Below are positions 11,901 to 21,553 of a DNA stretch of 64,000 bases, piece after piece; the stretch's first letter is position 1, and each line of letters starts with the position of its first letter. The notes under the pieces are model-generated. The model saw only the letters and a list, made by a program, of their open reading frames with translations, was not told the DNA's origin and made no database searches. The position numbers and the translations under genes are program-made. The stretch comes from Craterostigma plantagineum (lineage: Eukaryota > Streptophyta > Magnoliopsida > Lamiales > Linderniaceae): contig JAPQWV010000677.1 of assembly GCA_027422505.1 (NCBI GenBank), positions 62,001 to 126,000 of the forward strand. Reading direction: 5' to 3'.

Positions 11901-14545
11901 TACGATTCTTAGTCTGACACGCCCATACATTGTCAGTCTCAGGATCCCCTCTCATTCGGGTGTCGGATCGGTTCGTTCATGTACGCCTTCGCCTATAAGC
12001 CTGCCCCGAGCCGCTCCTTCTCCGTGCACCTCCCTAGCACCGGCTATCTCTCCCCGCCCACATCGGCCCCGGGCGTCACATGCACATCAGCTTCCGCCTG
12101 GTTCGTCCCCGAACCAGAACCGTACCGCGAGAGGTTGTGCTCTGACACCACACTCCGACTGATAGTCTGGCCCCACTGTACCACCATTAAACGTTTCAGC
12201 ATGCTTCGTCCTCGCTCACAAGCACCCTGGGCAAACTTCCCAGGGGGTCACCCATCCCTAGATTGCCCCAACTCAAGCACGCTTAACTTCGGAGTTTCTA
12301 TAGACTGACTCCCGAAAAGGCAGGTCGACCTTGGTAATACGAGTAGTACTATCAGTTCTCTTATACGATTATTAGTCTGACACGCGCATACATCGTCAGT
12401 CTTAGGATCCCCTCTCATTCGGCTGTCGGATCGGTTCGTTCATGTACCCCTTCGCCTAGAGCCTGCTAGGAGCCGCTCCTTGTCCGTGCACCTCTTTGGC
12501 ATCGACTATCACTCCCCGCTCTCATCGGCCTCGGGCGTCACATGCCCATCAGCTTCCGTCTGGTTCGTCCCCGAACCAGCACCGTATTGCGAGAGGTTGT
12601 GCTCTGGTACCACCTGTAACATCCCATCCCATACCGAGTGTCACTGTAGCATCGATCCCTAACGGGACCAGTGGGGTTGGGCCCACCACACTCCGACTGA
12701 TAATCTGACCTCACTGTATCACCATTTAACGTTTCAGCATGCTTGGTCCTCGCTCACATGCATGCTGGGCAAACTTTCCAGGGGGTCACCCATCCCTAGA
12801 TTGCCCCAAGTCAAGCACGCTTAACTTCGGAGTTTTTATTGATTGACTCCCGAAAAGGCAGGTCGACCTTGGTAATATGAGTAGTACTAGCAGTTCTCTT
12901 ATACGATTCTTAGTCTGACAGGCCCATACATTGTCAGTCTCAGGATCCCCTCTCATTCGTGTGTCGGATCGGTTCGTTCATGTACCCCTTCGCCTAGAAG
13001 CCTGCCACGAGCCGCTCTTTGTCCGTGCACCTCTCTGGCACCGGCGATCACTCCCCGCCCTCATCGTCCCCGGGCATCACATGCACATCAGCTTCCGCCT
13101 GGTTCGTCCCCGAACCAGCATCGTAGCGGAAGAGGTTGTGCTTTGATACCACCTGTAACATCCCATCCCATACCGGGTGTCACTGTAGCATCGGTCCCTT
13201 CCGGGACCAGTGGGGTTGGGCCCACCACACTCCGACTGATAGTCTGACGCCACTGTACCACCATTTAACGTTTGAGCATGCTTCGTCCTCGCTCACACTC
13301 ACCCCGAGCAAACTTCCCAGGGGGTCACCCATCCCTAGATTGCCCCCAAGTCAAGCACGCTTAACTTCGTAGTTTCTATAGATTGACTCCCGAAAAGGCA
13401 GGTCGACCGTGGTGATATGAGTAGTACAATCAGTTCTCTTATACGATTATTAGTCTGACATGCCCATACATTGTCAGTTATAGGATCCCCTCTCATTCAG
13501 GTGTCGGATCGGTTCGTTCATGTACCCCTTCGCCTAGAAGCCTGCTAGGAGCCGCTCCTTATCCGTGCACCTCTCTGGTACCGACGATCACTCCCCGACC
13601 TCATCGGCCACGGGCGTTAGATGCCCATCAGCTTCCGTCTGGTTCGTCCCCGAACCAGCATCGTACTGTGAGAGGTTGTGCTCTGATACCACCTGTAACA
13701 TCCCATCCCATACCTGGTGTCACTGTAGCATCAGTCCCTACCGGGACCAGTGGGGTTGGGCCCACCACACTCCGACTGATAGTTTGGCCCCACTGTACCA
13801 CCATTAAATGTTTCAGCATGCTTCGTCCTCGCTCACAAGCACCCTGGGCAAACTTCCCAGGGGGTCACCCATCCCTAGATTGCCCCAACTCAATCACGCT
13901 TAACTTCGGAGTTTCTATAGATTGACTCCCGAAAAGGCAGGTCGACCTTGGTAATACGAGTAGTACTATCAGTTCTCTTATACGATTCTTAGTCTGACAC
14001 GCCCATACATTGCCAGTCTCAGAATCACCTCTCATTCAGGTGTCGGATCGGTTCGTTCTTGTACCCCTTCGCCTAGAAGCCTGCCAGGAGCCGCTTCTTG
14101 TCCGTGCACCTCTCTGGCGCCGGCGATCACTCCCCGCCCTCATCGGTCCCGGGCGTCACATGCCCATCAGCTTTCGCCCGGTTCGTCCGCGAACCAGCAC
14201 TGTACTACGAGATGTTGTGCTGTGATACCACCTGTAACATCCCATCCCATAAGGGTGTCACGTAGCATCGGTCTCTACCGGGACCAGTGGGGTTGGGCCC
14301 ACCACAATCCGACTGATAGTCTGACCCCACTTTACGACCATTAAATGTTTCAGCATGCTTCGTCCTTGCTCACACGCACCCTGGGCAAACTTCCCAGGGG
14401 GTCACCCATCCTTAGATTGCCCCAAGTCAAGCACGCCTAACTTCGTAGTTTCTACAGATTGACTCCCGAAAAGGCAGGTCGACCTTGGTGATATGAGTAG
14501 TACTATCAATTCTCTTATATGATTCTTAGTCTGACACGCCCATAC
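8925..14545 (-). mobile_element. Head-to-tail array of a Cassandra-like TRIM (11 LTRs sharing internal domains)
   Basis: Period is about 539 bp (525-540). Each unit is one LTR of about 423-436 bp plus a ~102-bp internal domain, so neighbours share LTRs. LTR spans: 8943-9368, 9472-9895, 9997-10432, 10537-10972, 11076-11510, 11614-12047, 12151-12511 (5'-deleted), 12615-13050, 13154-13590, 13694-14129, 14233-14545 (truncated). Every internal domain has, on the minus strand, the PBS TGGTATCAGAGC just after an LTR ending TGTTACA, and a purine tract GAGGGCGGGGAG just before an LTR starting TGATCGCC. No coding capacity. Each LTR holds a 5S rRNA-like segment, the hallmark of Cassandra TRIMs; the LTRs are somewhat longer than usual for Cassandra. 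The many short reading frames here are repeat-derived. Confidence 0.85.
9103..14451 (-). promoter_or_regulatory. Eleven 5S rRNA-derived segments (Pol III A/C-box-like) in the array LTRs
   Basis: On the minus strand each LTR has AACTCCGAAGTTAAGCGTGC followed, after a short spacer, by GGATGGGTGACCCC. These match the plant 5S rRNA internal control region (AACTCCGCAGTTAAGCGTGC... and GGATGGGTGACC). Positions: 9103-9153, 9631-9681, 10165-10215, 10707-10757, 11246-11295, 11784-11834, 12247-12297, 12785-12835, 13324-13375, 13864-13914, 14401-14451. In Cassandra elements this region is reported to drive Pol III transcription; activity here is inferred. The 5' third of 5S rRNA is not recognisable, so these are not 5S genes. 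Confidence 0.75.
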
Positions 14546-14556
14546 TTTTTCATTGG

Positions 14557-14989
14557 TGATCGCCGGTGCCAGAGAGACGCACGGACAAGGGGTGACTCCT
14601 TGCAGGCATTTATTTAGGCGATGTGGTACATGAACCCGATCCGACACCCGAATGAGCGGGATCCTAAGATTGAAAATGTATGGGCGTGTCAGACTAAGAA
14701 TCGTATAAGAGAATTGATAGTACTACTCATATCACCAAGGTCGACCTACCTTTTCAGGAGTCAATCTATAAAAACTCCGAAGTTAAGGGTGCTTGGCTGG
14801 GGGCAATCTACGGATGGGTGACCCCTTGGGGAGTTTGTCCAGGGTGCGTGTGAGCGACGACGAAGCACGCTGAAAGGTTAAATGGTACAGTGGGGCCAGA
14901 CTATCAGTCGGAGTGTTGTGGGCCCAACCCCGCTGGTCCCGATAGGGATCGATGCTACAGTGACACCCGGTATGGGACGGGAGGCTACA
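14557..14989 (+). mobile_element. Complete Cassandra-like LTR in plus orientation
   Basis: Starts TGATCGCCGG at 14557 and ends GGCTACA at 14989 (433 bp). It is the inverse of the array LTRs and lies 12 bp from the truncated last array LTR, so 14233-14545 and 14679-14989 form an inverted repeat with a ~133-nt spacer. Immediately after it comes a PBS and then a Tekay gypsy leader, not the Cassandra internal domain. It therefore sits in the position of a 5' LTR for a gypsy body. Confidence 0.85.
14773..14836 (+). promoter_or_regulatory. 5S rRNA-like Pol III promoter segment of the plus-strand LTR
   Basis: AACTCCGAAGTTAAGGGTGC, then GGATGGGTGACCCC about 25 bases on, aligned with the A-box and C-box parts of the 5S rRNA internal promoter. 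The orientation would transcribe rightward toward the gypsy gag. Activity untested. Confidence 0.7.
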
Positions 14990-14991
14990 GG

Positions 14992-15003
14992 TGGTATCAG
15001 AGC
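14992..15003 (+). other. Primer-binding site (initiator Met tRNA)
   Basis: TGGTATCAGAGC two bases after the LTR end. Downstream sequence (AGCTTAGG...TTCTGTAGACTGTCC) matches the leader of the Tekay element at 53084-53130, not the Cassandra internal domain. Confidence 0.85.
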
Positions 15004-15130
15004 TTAGGATATAGATTCTGTAGACTGTCCATGTACCGCCGCTCAAAAGCCTGGAGGATCAGTCTTGCCTGTAAGTTTTAAAGTTTGATGTGATTGAAAT
15101 ATTTACCATAATGTGTTTCCTTACCATAAG

Positions 15131-16213
15131 ATGACGAGAGGATGTAGGGATGTGGGTAAGTCCAGTCGCGGGCCGCGCCTGAGTCCCCCACGAATGAACG
15201 GGACTCCACCATTTTGCGACTGACCGAATTAATCTAGTGTCAGTCAGAACAGATCAACGAACGCATTAATAATTGGAGTTTGTCTGAGCCTCGCCAGTCT
15301 CCACAACCTGAACGTGTGGAAATTATTGGAGACAGGTTTCGTAAACTTAGTCCCCCATATTTGAGGATGCAACCGATCCTATGATGGCAGAAGATTGGTT
15401 GCGAACCCTGGAAAACATGTTCTTGTACAGCCGCGTACCCAAACAAGAGAAAGTTCTATGCGCAGTATTCATGCTGAGAGGGAATGCGGGATTTTGGTGG
15501 GACACCATCAAAATTCTCGAAGATCCATCTACTATGACCTGGGAAAGGTGTAAAGAACTTTTCCGAGAAAAATACTTCACGATCCCCGAGCGAATGCTGT
15601 GAATGAATGAATTCATAAACCCGAAGCAAGGAGGAATGACGATTGCGGATTATATCCGTAAGTTTGAACAGCTGTCGAGGTTTGCACCGCATATGGTCAC
15701 AACAGATGAGTTAAAAGTGGAGCACTTCATAGAAGGCCTTAATCCCGAGGTATATCGTGATGTTAGCATGGTCGGGACACTCGGGATGTCTTATGCTCGT
15801 ATCGCGAAGCGAGCAATTCTAGCCGAACAGGCGGAGGCCAAGACTGTGAAAGCTCAAGAGGAAAAGAGAAGATGGAAGGTCAGCTAGAAAGGGAAAATAA
15901 TAGAAAGCATCAAGCTCTTGACAAGGATGGTCCCAACAATAACCAGAACAACCGCCAGGGACAGCAAAACTGGCGCCCAAGGCCAAACCCGGGGGTGACT
16001 GATTCCCCAATACAACCTCCAAACCCGATCCCTCAGTGTCAACATTGCGGGCATCATCATAGAGGCATCTGTTATGGCCCAGGGCCCAAACCTAATCCTC
16101 AATGCTTCCGATGTGGGCAGATGGGACATTTTGCCCGAGCGTGTCAGACAAATCTGCCCCAAAATCCAGTACCAGCAGTCGTACGACCACCACTGGCCCC
16201 AGCCCGAATATAA
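15131..16213 (+). pseudogene. Tekay-type gypsy gag, broken
   Basis: The likely start ATG is at 15131 (ATGACGAGAGG). Frames at 15381-15602, 15603-15887 and 15872-16213 join into a capsid/nucleocapsid polyprotein. The Retrotrans_gag core reads [22 protein letters not shown] and KELFREKYF, then [17 protein letters not shown]. The C-terminal part has two zinc knuckles: an odd CQHCGHHHRGIC and a canonical CFRCGQMGHFARAC. It is clearly homologous to the gag at 53236 but diverged. A stop near 15602, frameshifts near 15885 and stops in the N-terminal part (15131-15380) make it non-functional. Confidence 0.85.
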
Positions 16214-16458
16214 GCTTAGAGGAATCAGTCCAAACAATAATTACGGGTACGTTAATAATATGTGGTGTACTTAACTATATTTGATGAACATGGAAACTTG
16301 GCCACACATTTCAATGACTCGCCTAGACAGCGTGATATAAAGGTGGGAATAAAATCAACCTTAATAAAATGCGGATAGATCAAGGAATAGAAGAAATCAT
16401 AAACCCGATTTACACTGGTTGGAGAATTTCGGGGATAAAATTCTTTTTGGGAGGAGAA
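16214..16458 (+). pseudogene. Remnant between gag and 3' LTR; pol deleted
   Basis: Only about 245 bp separate the gag knuckles from the 3' LTR, where more than 3 kb of PR-RT-RH-INT would be expected. The left part still resembles the start of the protease region (a VITGTLI-like string in one frame). The right part resembles the end of Tekay pol just before the LTR. The element is therefore gag-only, like non-autonomous TR-GAG elements. The polypurine tract TTGGGAGGAGAA lies at 16447-16458. Confidence 0.6.
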
Positions 16459-16566
16459 TGTAATACCCGTAAAAAAAAAATTAATACGGGGTTACGTTGT
16501 AGATAGCGAAATAATTACGCAACTTAGAAAAAAATGAGAAACTTAATAAAGAAAAGTTTTGTTTAG

Positions 16567-16567
<1 letters not shown>

Positions 16568-16638
<71 letters not shown>
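16568..16638. repeat. (TAA)n microsatellite
   Basis: About 70 bp of almost uninterrupted ATA/TAA triplets with one slip near 16603. Confidence 0.9.
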
Positions 16639-16639
<1 letters not shown>

Positions 16640-16777
16640 TTGAGTGAGGTGGAAAAACTAATATCTAAGTTTTCATAACGAAAGAAAATTTTCACAACCA
16701 CCTAGAATTTAGCTTATCCTTGCACTAACTTTTCGGTACCAATTGTCCTTATCACATCATGTAGCAGATATAATATT

Positions 16778-16948
16778 TTTCTTTTTTTTTTGGTAACCGG
16801 GCAAAGCCGATGGTGAAGCAGGCCGACCAAGTCAATCACACATGTCTGGGCCCATGTGGGAAGGCTTAGGGGAAATGTCACAGGGATGAGATTCGAACCC
16901 AGGACCTCTCCCAACATGACCCTAAGCGCCTCAGCTTGACCAGTAGAA
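16778..16948 (-). mobile_element. tRNA-derived SINE with target-site duplication
   Basis: On the minus strand it starts at 16948 with a tRNA-like head: an A-box-like TGGTCAAGCTGAGG and a B box GGGTTCGAATCTC (bases 16888-16900). It ends in an A-rich tail (ACCAAAAAAAAAAGAAAA) at 16778. It is about 171 bp. Flanks GCAGATATAATATT (16764-16777) and GCATATATAATATT (16949-16962) are a near-perfect 14-bp target-site duplication. Inserted in the gypsy LTR. No coding capacity; it would depend on a LINE for movement. Confidence 0.8.
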
Positions 16949-17916
16949 GCATATATAATATTAAGATAAAGCTATCAAAGTTTTCCTACATGTGATATGA
17001 TGATAAAGAAACTTTTCGTGGTTAGGTACATAATGACAGAAGTTTTGTAGTTACACATGATGCATATAGACTTCTTGTGCTCTGACATTATATATATAGA
17101 AGTTTTCGTGATGGTAATGAGACATACATAACTATAATAGTAATAATGGTTAGTGGATTGTAAGCATTGAGAATATAATAAAATAAGGAATATGGACAAA
17201 GTGAAGTTTTCATATTACTCAAATAAAGTTGGAAGTTTTCGTTGATGATATTAGCACATACCTAAAACACTTATAATATTTCTAATAATTAAGAGATTGA
17301 AATAAGGATGATTAGAAGATATTAAGACAATAACTTACACTAGGGACGAAATTTACTTACTCCATGGGTAAGGTTCGTCACTTAGCTACTTATCGAATCA
17401 CATAAGTTTATATATATATCCCCATTATTAAGTGAAAAAGCGATGGTGATGAACGAAGAAGAATAGGAGAGCAAGCCAAAAACGAAAACTTGAGTTTTGA
17501 CCAAGAACTGATTCAGTGAAAGTTAGGAAAATTTTATAACCAATCTTCGGACGTGAGGTAGGTGAATATCTCTAATACAACACGTAAATACGTTTGTGTT
17601 TCATCTTATTTGTTTTCGATGTGTTGTATGATTTACATGACTTATGAAATTTATGTGGTTTACGTGGTTTGGATTATTAGGATAATTTGTTTTTAGTGTT
17701 TATATATTTACATAATTTCAAATATGTGTAAGATGAAGCATGTGATTAAGAATACTCTGATGATTAATTGAATAGTTTTCAGTAGAACATCTTTAGTGTT
17801 GGGTGAATTAGTAAATTAGGATTTTCGGTGGACTGATATTTGAGACGCAAATGTTATATGATGATTAGTTTGTTGTAATGTTAGGAAGTTCTCGACATTA
17901 AGGGTTAAAATACTTA

Positions 17917-18602
17917 GGGGGTGTTTGTTTACGGTGAACCAACATCACCGTGATACTCACATTAAAGTAATGTGAATATCACCGTGATGTGGATCAAGGT
18001 GATATATCATTACCGTGTTTCTCTTGGGGTGATATTTCATTTTGCATATCAATGTGATATTAGAATAATGTGTGTGTCTAATCACGGTGATGTGTGGGGT
18101 GATATTGCATATATGTCATATTTAACCCTACGAATATTATCTAAATTATTTGGATTATATATATATAATGTATATATATATATATTGAGATGATAGTTAC
18201 ATAATAATGACTACTATTTTAATATCGAGTTCAATATTTTTAAGAATTAATAATAAGCTTTTCGTATAGTTACTCAATATAATTAGTTATTATTAAATAT
18301 ATTATTTTAAGATTTAAATAATCTAATTATATAATTTAAAATATAAATAAGGATATAAATGCTAAATTAAGGGGTAATGTTGTCCAAATATAAATTTGAA
18401 AGATCACTCCATCACGGTGATGTAAGATAACCTAGCTTTTTCGGGGTAATCCAAAAGGTAGAATATCACCTCATTTTTATCACCTAGGTGATCTGTCATT
18501 ACGGTGCTGACTCATCACCTAGGCTAAACAAACATGGTGATGATAAAATGACGAGAGGATTACGGTGATGTTTTGAAGGATCACCCCAAAACAAACACCC
18601 CC
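17917..18602. mobile_element. Tourist-like MITE (PIF/Harbinger type)
   Basis: Terminal inverted repeats GGGGGTGTTTGTTT (17917-17930) and AAACAAACACCCCC (18589-18602), flanked by the 3-bp target duplication TTA (17914-17916 and 18603-18605). 686 bp, A+T-rich, no transposase. The left and right subterminal parts carry repeated palindromes of ATCACCGTGAT and CACGGTGATG. TIR plus TTA duplication is typical of Tourist/Harbinger MITEs. Inserted in the gypsy LTR. Confidence 0.85.
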
Positions 18603-18627
18603 TTAAAGAATTTCAATATAATATTGT

Positions 18628-18903
18628 GGGAGGCGGGAATGAGTGACTCATCTACTCGGATGCATGGGTGCAATCCGAGGTATAAACCGTTGACGGGAGA
18701 TGGGCGTGAGTGACCCATCTATTCAAATACATGGGACAGCAGTCAATGGTGTAGACTGTTGGACGGGAGATGAGAGTGAGCTACTTGTCTACATGTATGT
18801 AGTACAGTCTAAGGTGTAAACTGTCGGTTGTTTGCGGGAGACGGGGGTGAGCCACTCGTCTACTCAGATGTATGGTAGTACAGATTGAGGTGCAAACCGC
18901 GAA
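18628..18903. repeat. Minisatellite, four ~70-bp copies
   Basis: Copies begin with GGGAG(A/G)(C/T)GGG at 18628, 18695, 18765 and 18836 (steps of 67, 70 and 71 bp). Each contains GTGAG..ACTCATCTACTC and a GGTGTAAACCG-like end. Located about 0.5 kb before the LTR end. Confidence 0.8.
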
Positions 18904-19919
18904 ATAGAGTTCGAGTGTGTTATTCTGGTGTATGTTAGTTTGAATGAAGTTTAGGTATGAGAAAAGAAAGAGCTGTGCATAGGAGTGTGAGGTATTCGGG
19001 ATATGGGGTTGAGTGTACATTTGCATTCATGCATTGTATTCACCTACTGGGCAAATCGTTCAGAGTTTTCGTGTTGTAGGTAACGAGCCCAACCCTGATG
19101 CGTGTCGAGGAGGGCTGACGGCGGTGCTCTATGGACTTTTGAGGGCGAGGCTGTACATGGATGACGACATGTGGAGAGGTTTTTAGTGTGTTTATATATT
19201 TTAAGGTGTGAGGTTATAGTCTTTGTAATATAAGACGTGTGCGCAATATTTTGGATGTAAAATAAGTCGTTTGTACTGTGTGCGCTTGTGATATATTCGG
19301 TTTCAATAAAAGGTTTTTGTAAAATGGGTTTTCTGCTGCTTTCGTTGCGAAAATCAGCCAAAATATTTATTAGGAAGTGAGGGTCGTTACAATCTTCTTG
19401 CAAGAACTTTTTCCATTTGCCCGATTTGTTCATGAGACATGCTCCATGCGATCGGAACCATATCAAGCTGCTTTCTTCATATTCTGATTTCTACTTACTA
19501 CTCTTCCCAGATGTATCATACTCAAATCCAACTCTCATGTTAGCTGATTTATACTTGAAACCCTAAATTTAATACTAACATAAAAATCGAGATCCTCCTT
19601 AAAAATTACCCTAAACCTTGATAAACCCTAGATCTCTCTTATTCTTAAGTTGTCCAAAGTATAAATCATATAAACTTATATATAAAACGTACAGATTAGG
19701 GTAAGAGAATATATCTCCTTATGTAAGTTCACTTTTTCTCTACTTGCCTTCGTTCGAACTATTCTTCCTTAGGGTTTTCTTATTCAATGGCCTTATATTA
19801 TCAATGAATTTCGATAAGCATTGAGTTATCAAAAGTATACGTGATGGGACATTAGATGACGTGCATTCCCTTGATCCTAAGTAACTATCACTACTAATAG
19901 TTATCCCTAACACTTTGGG

Positions 19920-20440
19920 CCTGAAGTTGCGGAGACGACACGACACCTGTTCTTCGAGTGTCCCTTCTCTAGACAATGCCTACAAATGATGCGGGAGAAG
20001 CTACGCTTTAGATGGCCATTGAGAGACTGGTTCGAGGGAGTTCATTGGGCTGCTCAGAGGTGGCGGGGAAAGAATCTAGCATGGATGGGTCCTTGCCACG
20101 CCCTGGCTTCATTGGTTTACAATCTCTGGGCTGAGCGCAACAGAAGATGGCGTGAGGGCCGACAACGACCTCCTAATCAGATTGCTACTGAGATTGTGAG
20201 ACACTATTATGCTTGCGACTTTCTACCTTACCAAGCAAATATCAGCTGCAGGTCTGCGCCTTACGACGTACTTGGCGCATTGCTTGGTAGGACTCATGGA
20301 GCTTAGACTTAGTTTGGTATCGATTTTCGTGTGATCGGTTATAAGCCGGTAGTGTGTTAGCGGTAGGTGCAGTTTGTGACTGCTGAACAGTTGTACCTGT
20401 TTCTTCTTTTTATTTAGTGACCGTTAACCCCAAAAAAATA
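19920..20440 (+). pseudogene. 3' end of an L1-type LINE (RT zinc-binding domain), copy 1
   Basis: The frame opens upstream of the first ATG with TRHLFFECPFSRQC and runs to 20306: WPLRDWFEGVHWAAQRW, then ASLVYNLWAERNRRW. HLFFECPFS and the NLWAERNRR block are typical of the reverse-transcriptase zinc-binding region (zf-RVT) at the end of plant LINE ORF2 proteins. The 3' UTR follows and ends in CCCCAAAAAAATA near 20440, a short A-rich tail. The endonuclease and RT domains are missing, which fits ordinary 5' truncation. Confidence 0.8.
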
Positions 20441-20690
20441 TAGCTCTAATTAATAATTCTCTTACCTCAAAATTATGGACCTTATACAAAATTATTTCTA
20501 AATCTCAATTCGGATTTCTACCTAGTCAACTGTCCCAGTAGCACATGAGCACATATAAAATTGTACCACATGTAGTATGAAATCATATAAGCACATAAGT
20601 ATAACACAATGAATCACGAAATCACATAATTTGCACATAAGTCATATATAAATTCACGATTACCACGCTCATCAAATTCGGGGTATTACA
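20441..20690 (-). mobile_element. Gypsy LTR fragment, minus strand, copy 1
   Basis: On the minus strand it starts TGTAATACCCCGAATTTG at 20690, similar to the LTR start at 16459, and runs as A+T-rich non-coding DNA to the LINE tail. Only the first ~250 bp of the LTR is seen. It interrupts the copia leader to its right. Confidence 0.55.
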
Positions 20691-20979
20691 ATCTCGAAAC
20701 GATTTTCGAAAGAAAATTTCTAGGTTGCGAGAAACCGTGCGGAAACCTGCAAACCCATATTTTGCTCAAAAATCACTCAAACTTGATGAAATTTACCGGG
20801 TTCTTTCACAGAAGCACTCAAAATTGTTCATAACACTACACTAGTTTAAAATATAGCACATATACATGATTTCACTCGAAAATGTTGAAGAACAGATGAA
20901 AATGGTCAAAAACACAAAATCGGTTCGAAAATGCCTAAAACAGCTTCGCAAATTCAGAAATCTAAGTCCAATCGATCAC

Positions 20980-21297
20980 CCTCAGGCTCAGATACCACTT
21001 GTAGGTCACCAGACACCTCAACGTTTAATGAATGGGTAATCAAAATGTGTTTAGCGTGAGATATTACATTAAGTGTAATCTTGGTAGGTTTCTCTGTAAT
21101 ACTCAAGCAAACAATGTTTTTGCGTAATGAATGATTCAAGTATAATGTTGGTATGGTTGGTTTTATACCTATGATATTAGGTATAAAACCTATTGGGCTT
21201 CTACGGACCCATTACATTAGATAAACCACAAATACATGAAAAGAAATTACAAGACTTAGACTAATAATATTTTTGGACACTAAGATATTCCTAACGA
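20980..21297 (-). mobile_element. Copia-type 5' LTR with PBS, copy 1
   Basis: Minus strand: the LTR starts near 21297 (TCGTTAGGAATATC, a decayed TGTTAGGAATATC), about 298 bp, and ends GGTGACCTACA at 21000. The PBS TGGTATCTGAGCC follows within two bases (20980-20998), a one-base variant of the usual TGGTATCAGAGCC. The leader continues to 20691, where a gypsy LTR fragment cuts in. No gag or pol belonging to this LTR was found. Confidence 0.7.
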
Positions 21298-21354
21298 TTT
21301 TACCTTATACTCGAAAAATCTACCCTACCCCATTTTCACCATCTTCCTCACAAC

Positions 21355-21357
<3 letters not shown>

Positions 21358-21424
<67 letters not shown>
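21358..21424. repeat. (CT)n microsatellite, copy 1
   Basis: About 67 bp of uninterrupted TC/CT dinucleotides. The matching site in copy 2 (37111-37139) is much shorter and interrupted. Confidence 0.95.
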
Positions 21425-21427
<3 letters not shown>

Positions 21428-21553
21428 ACTATCCTAATCTTAAAATCATAAATCATCATTATTATTGAATCTTACTGTTATTTTAATACGCTAGACATTC
21501 AGTTATATTATTACACTGACTTATATTAATTTTTCTATCGATAAATTATTAAC

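Larger units (their letters stand above)
16459..19391 (+). mobile_element. 3' LTR (2.9 kb) of the gag-only Tekay-type gypsy
   Basis: Starts TGTAATACCCG after a polypurine tract and ends GGGTCGTTACA at 19391. The tail (about 19070-19391) has the Tekay LTR plan seen at 1-321 and 52730-53081: TTGTAGGTA, CTTTTGAGGG, GTACATGGATGACGAC, and a final GTCG.TACA. There is no matching left LTR; the left end of this body is a Cassandra-like LTR. Contains a TAA microsatellite, a SINE, a MITE and a 70-bp minisatellite. A short motif AGAAGTTTTCGTG recurs around 16665-17240. Confidence 0.75.

Noticed and set aside
9103..14451. Possible 5S rRNA gene cluster
   Set aside because: Only the internal-promoter part of 5S is present; the 5' third and the 3' end are not, and each segment sits inside an LTR with PBS and purine tract.
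8925..14545. Dozens of 60-121 codon frames in the array, on both strands
   Set aside because: They recur with the 539-bp period in several frames at once and come from LTR sequence with no coding history.
19044..19466. 140-codon minus-strand frame crossing 19391
   Set aside because: Crosses the LTR end and the duplication boundary. The counterpart at 35039-35272 shares only the first ~20 codons.
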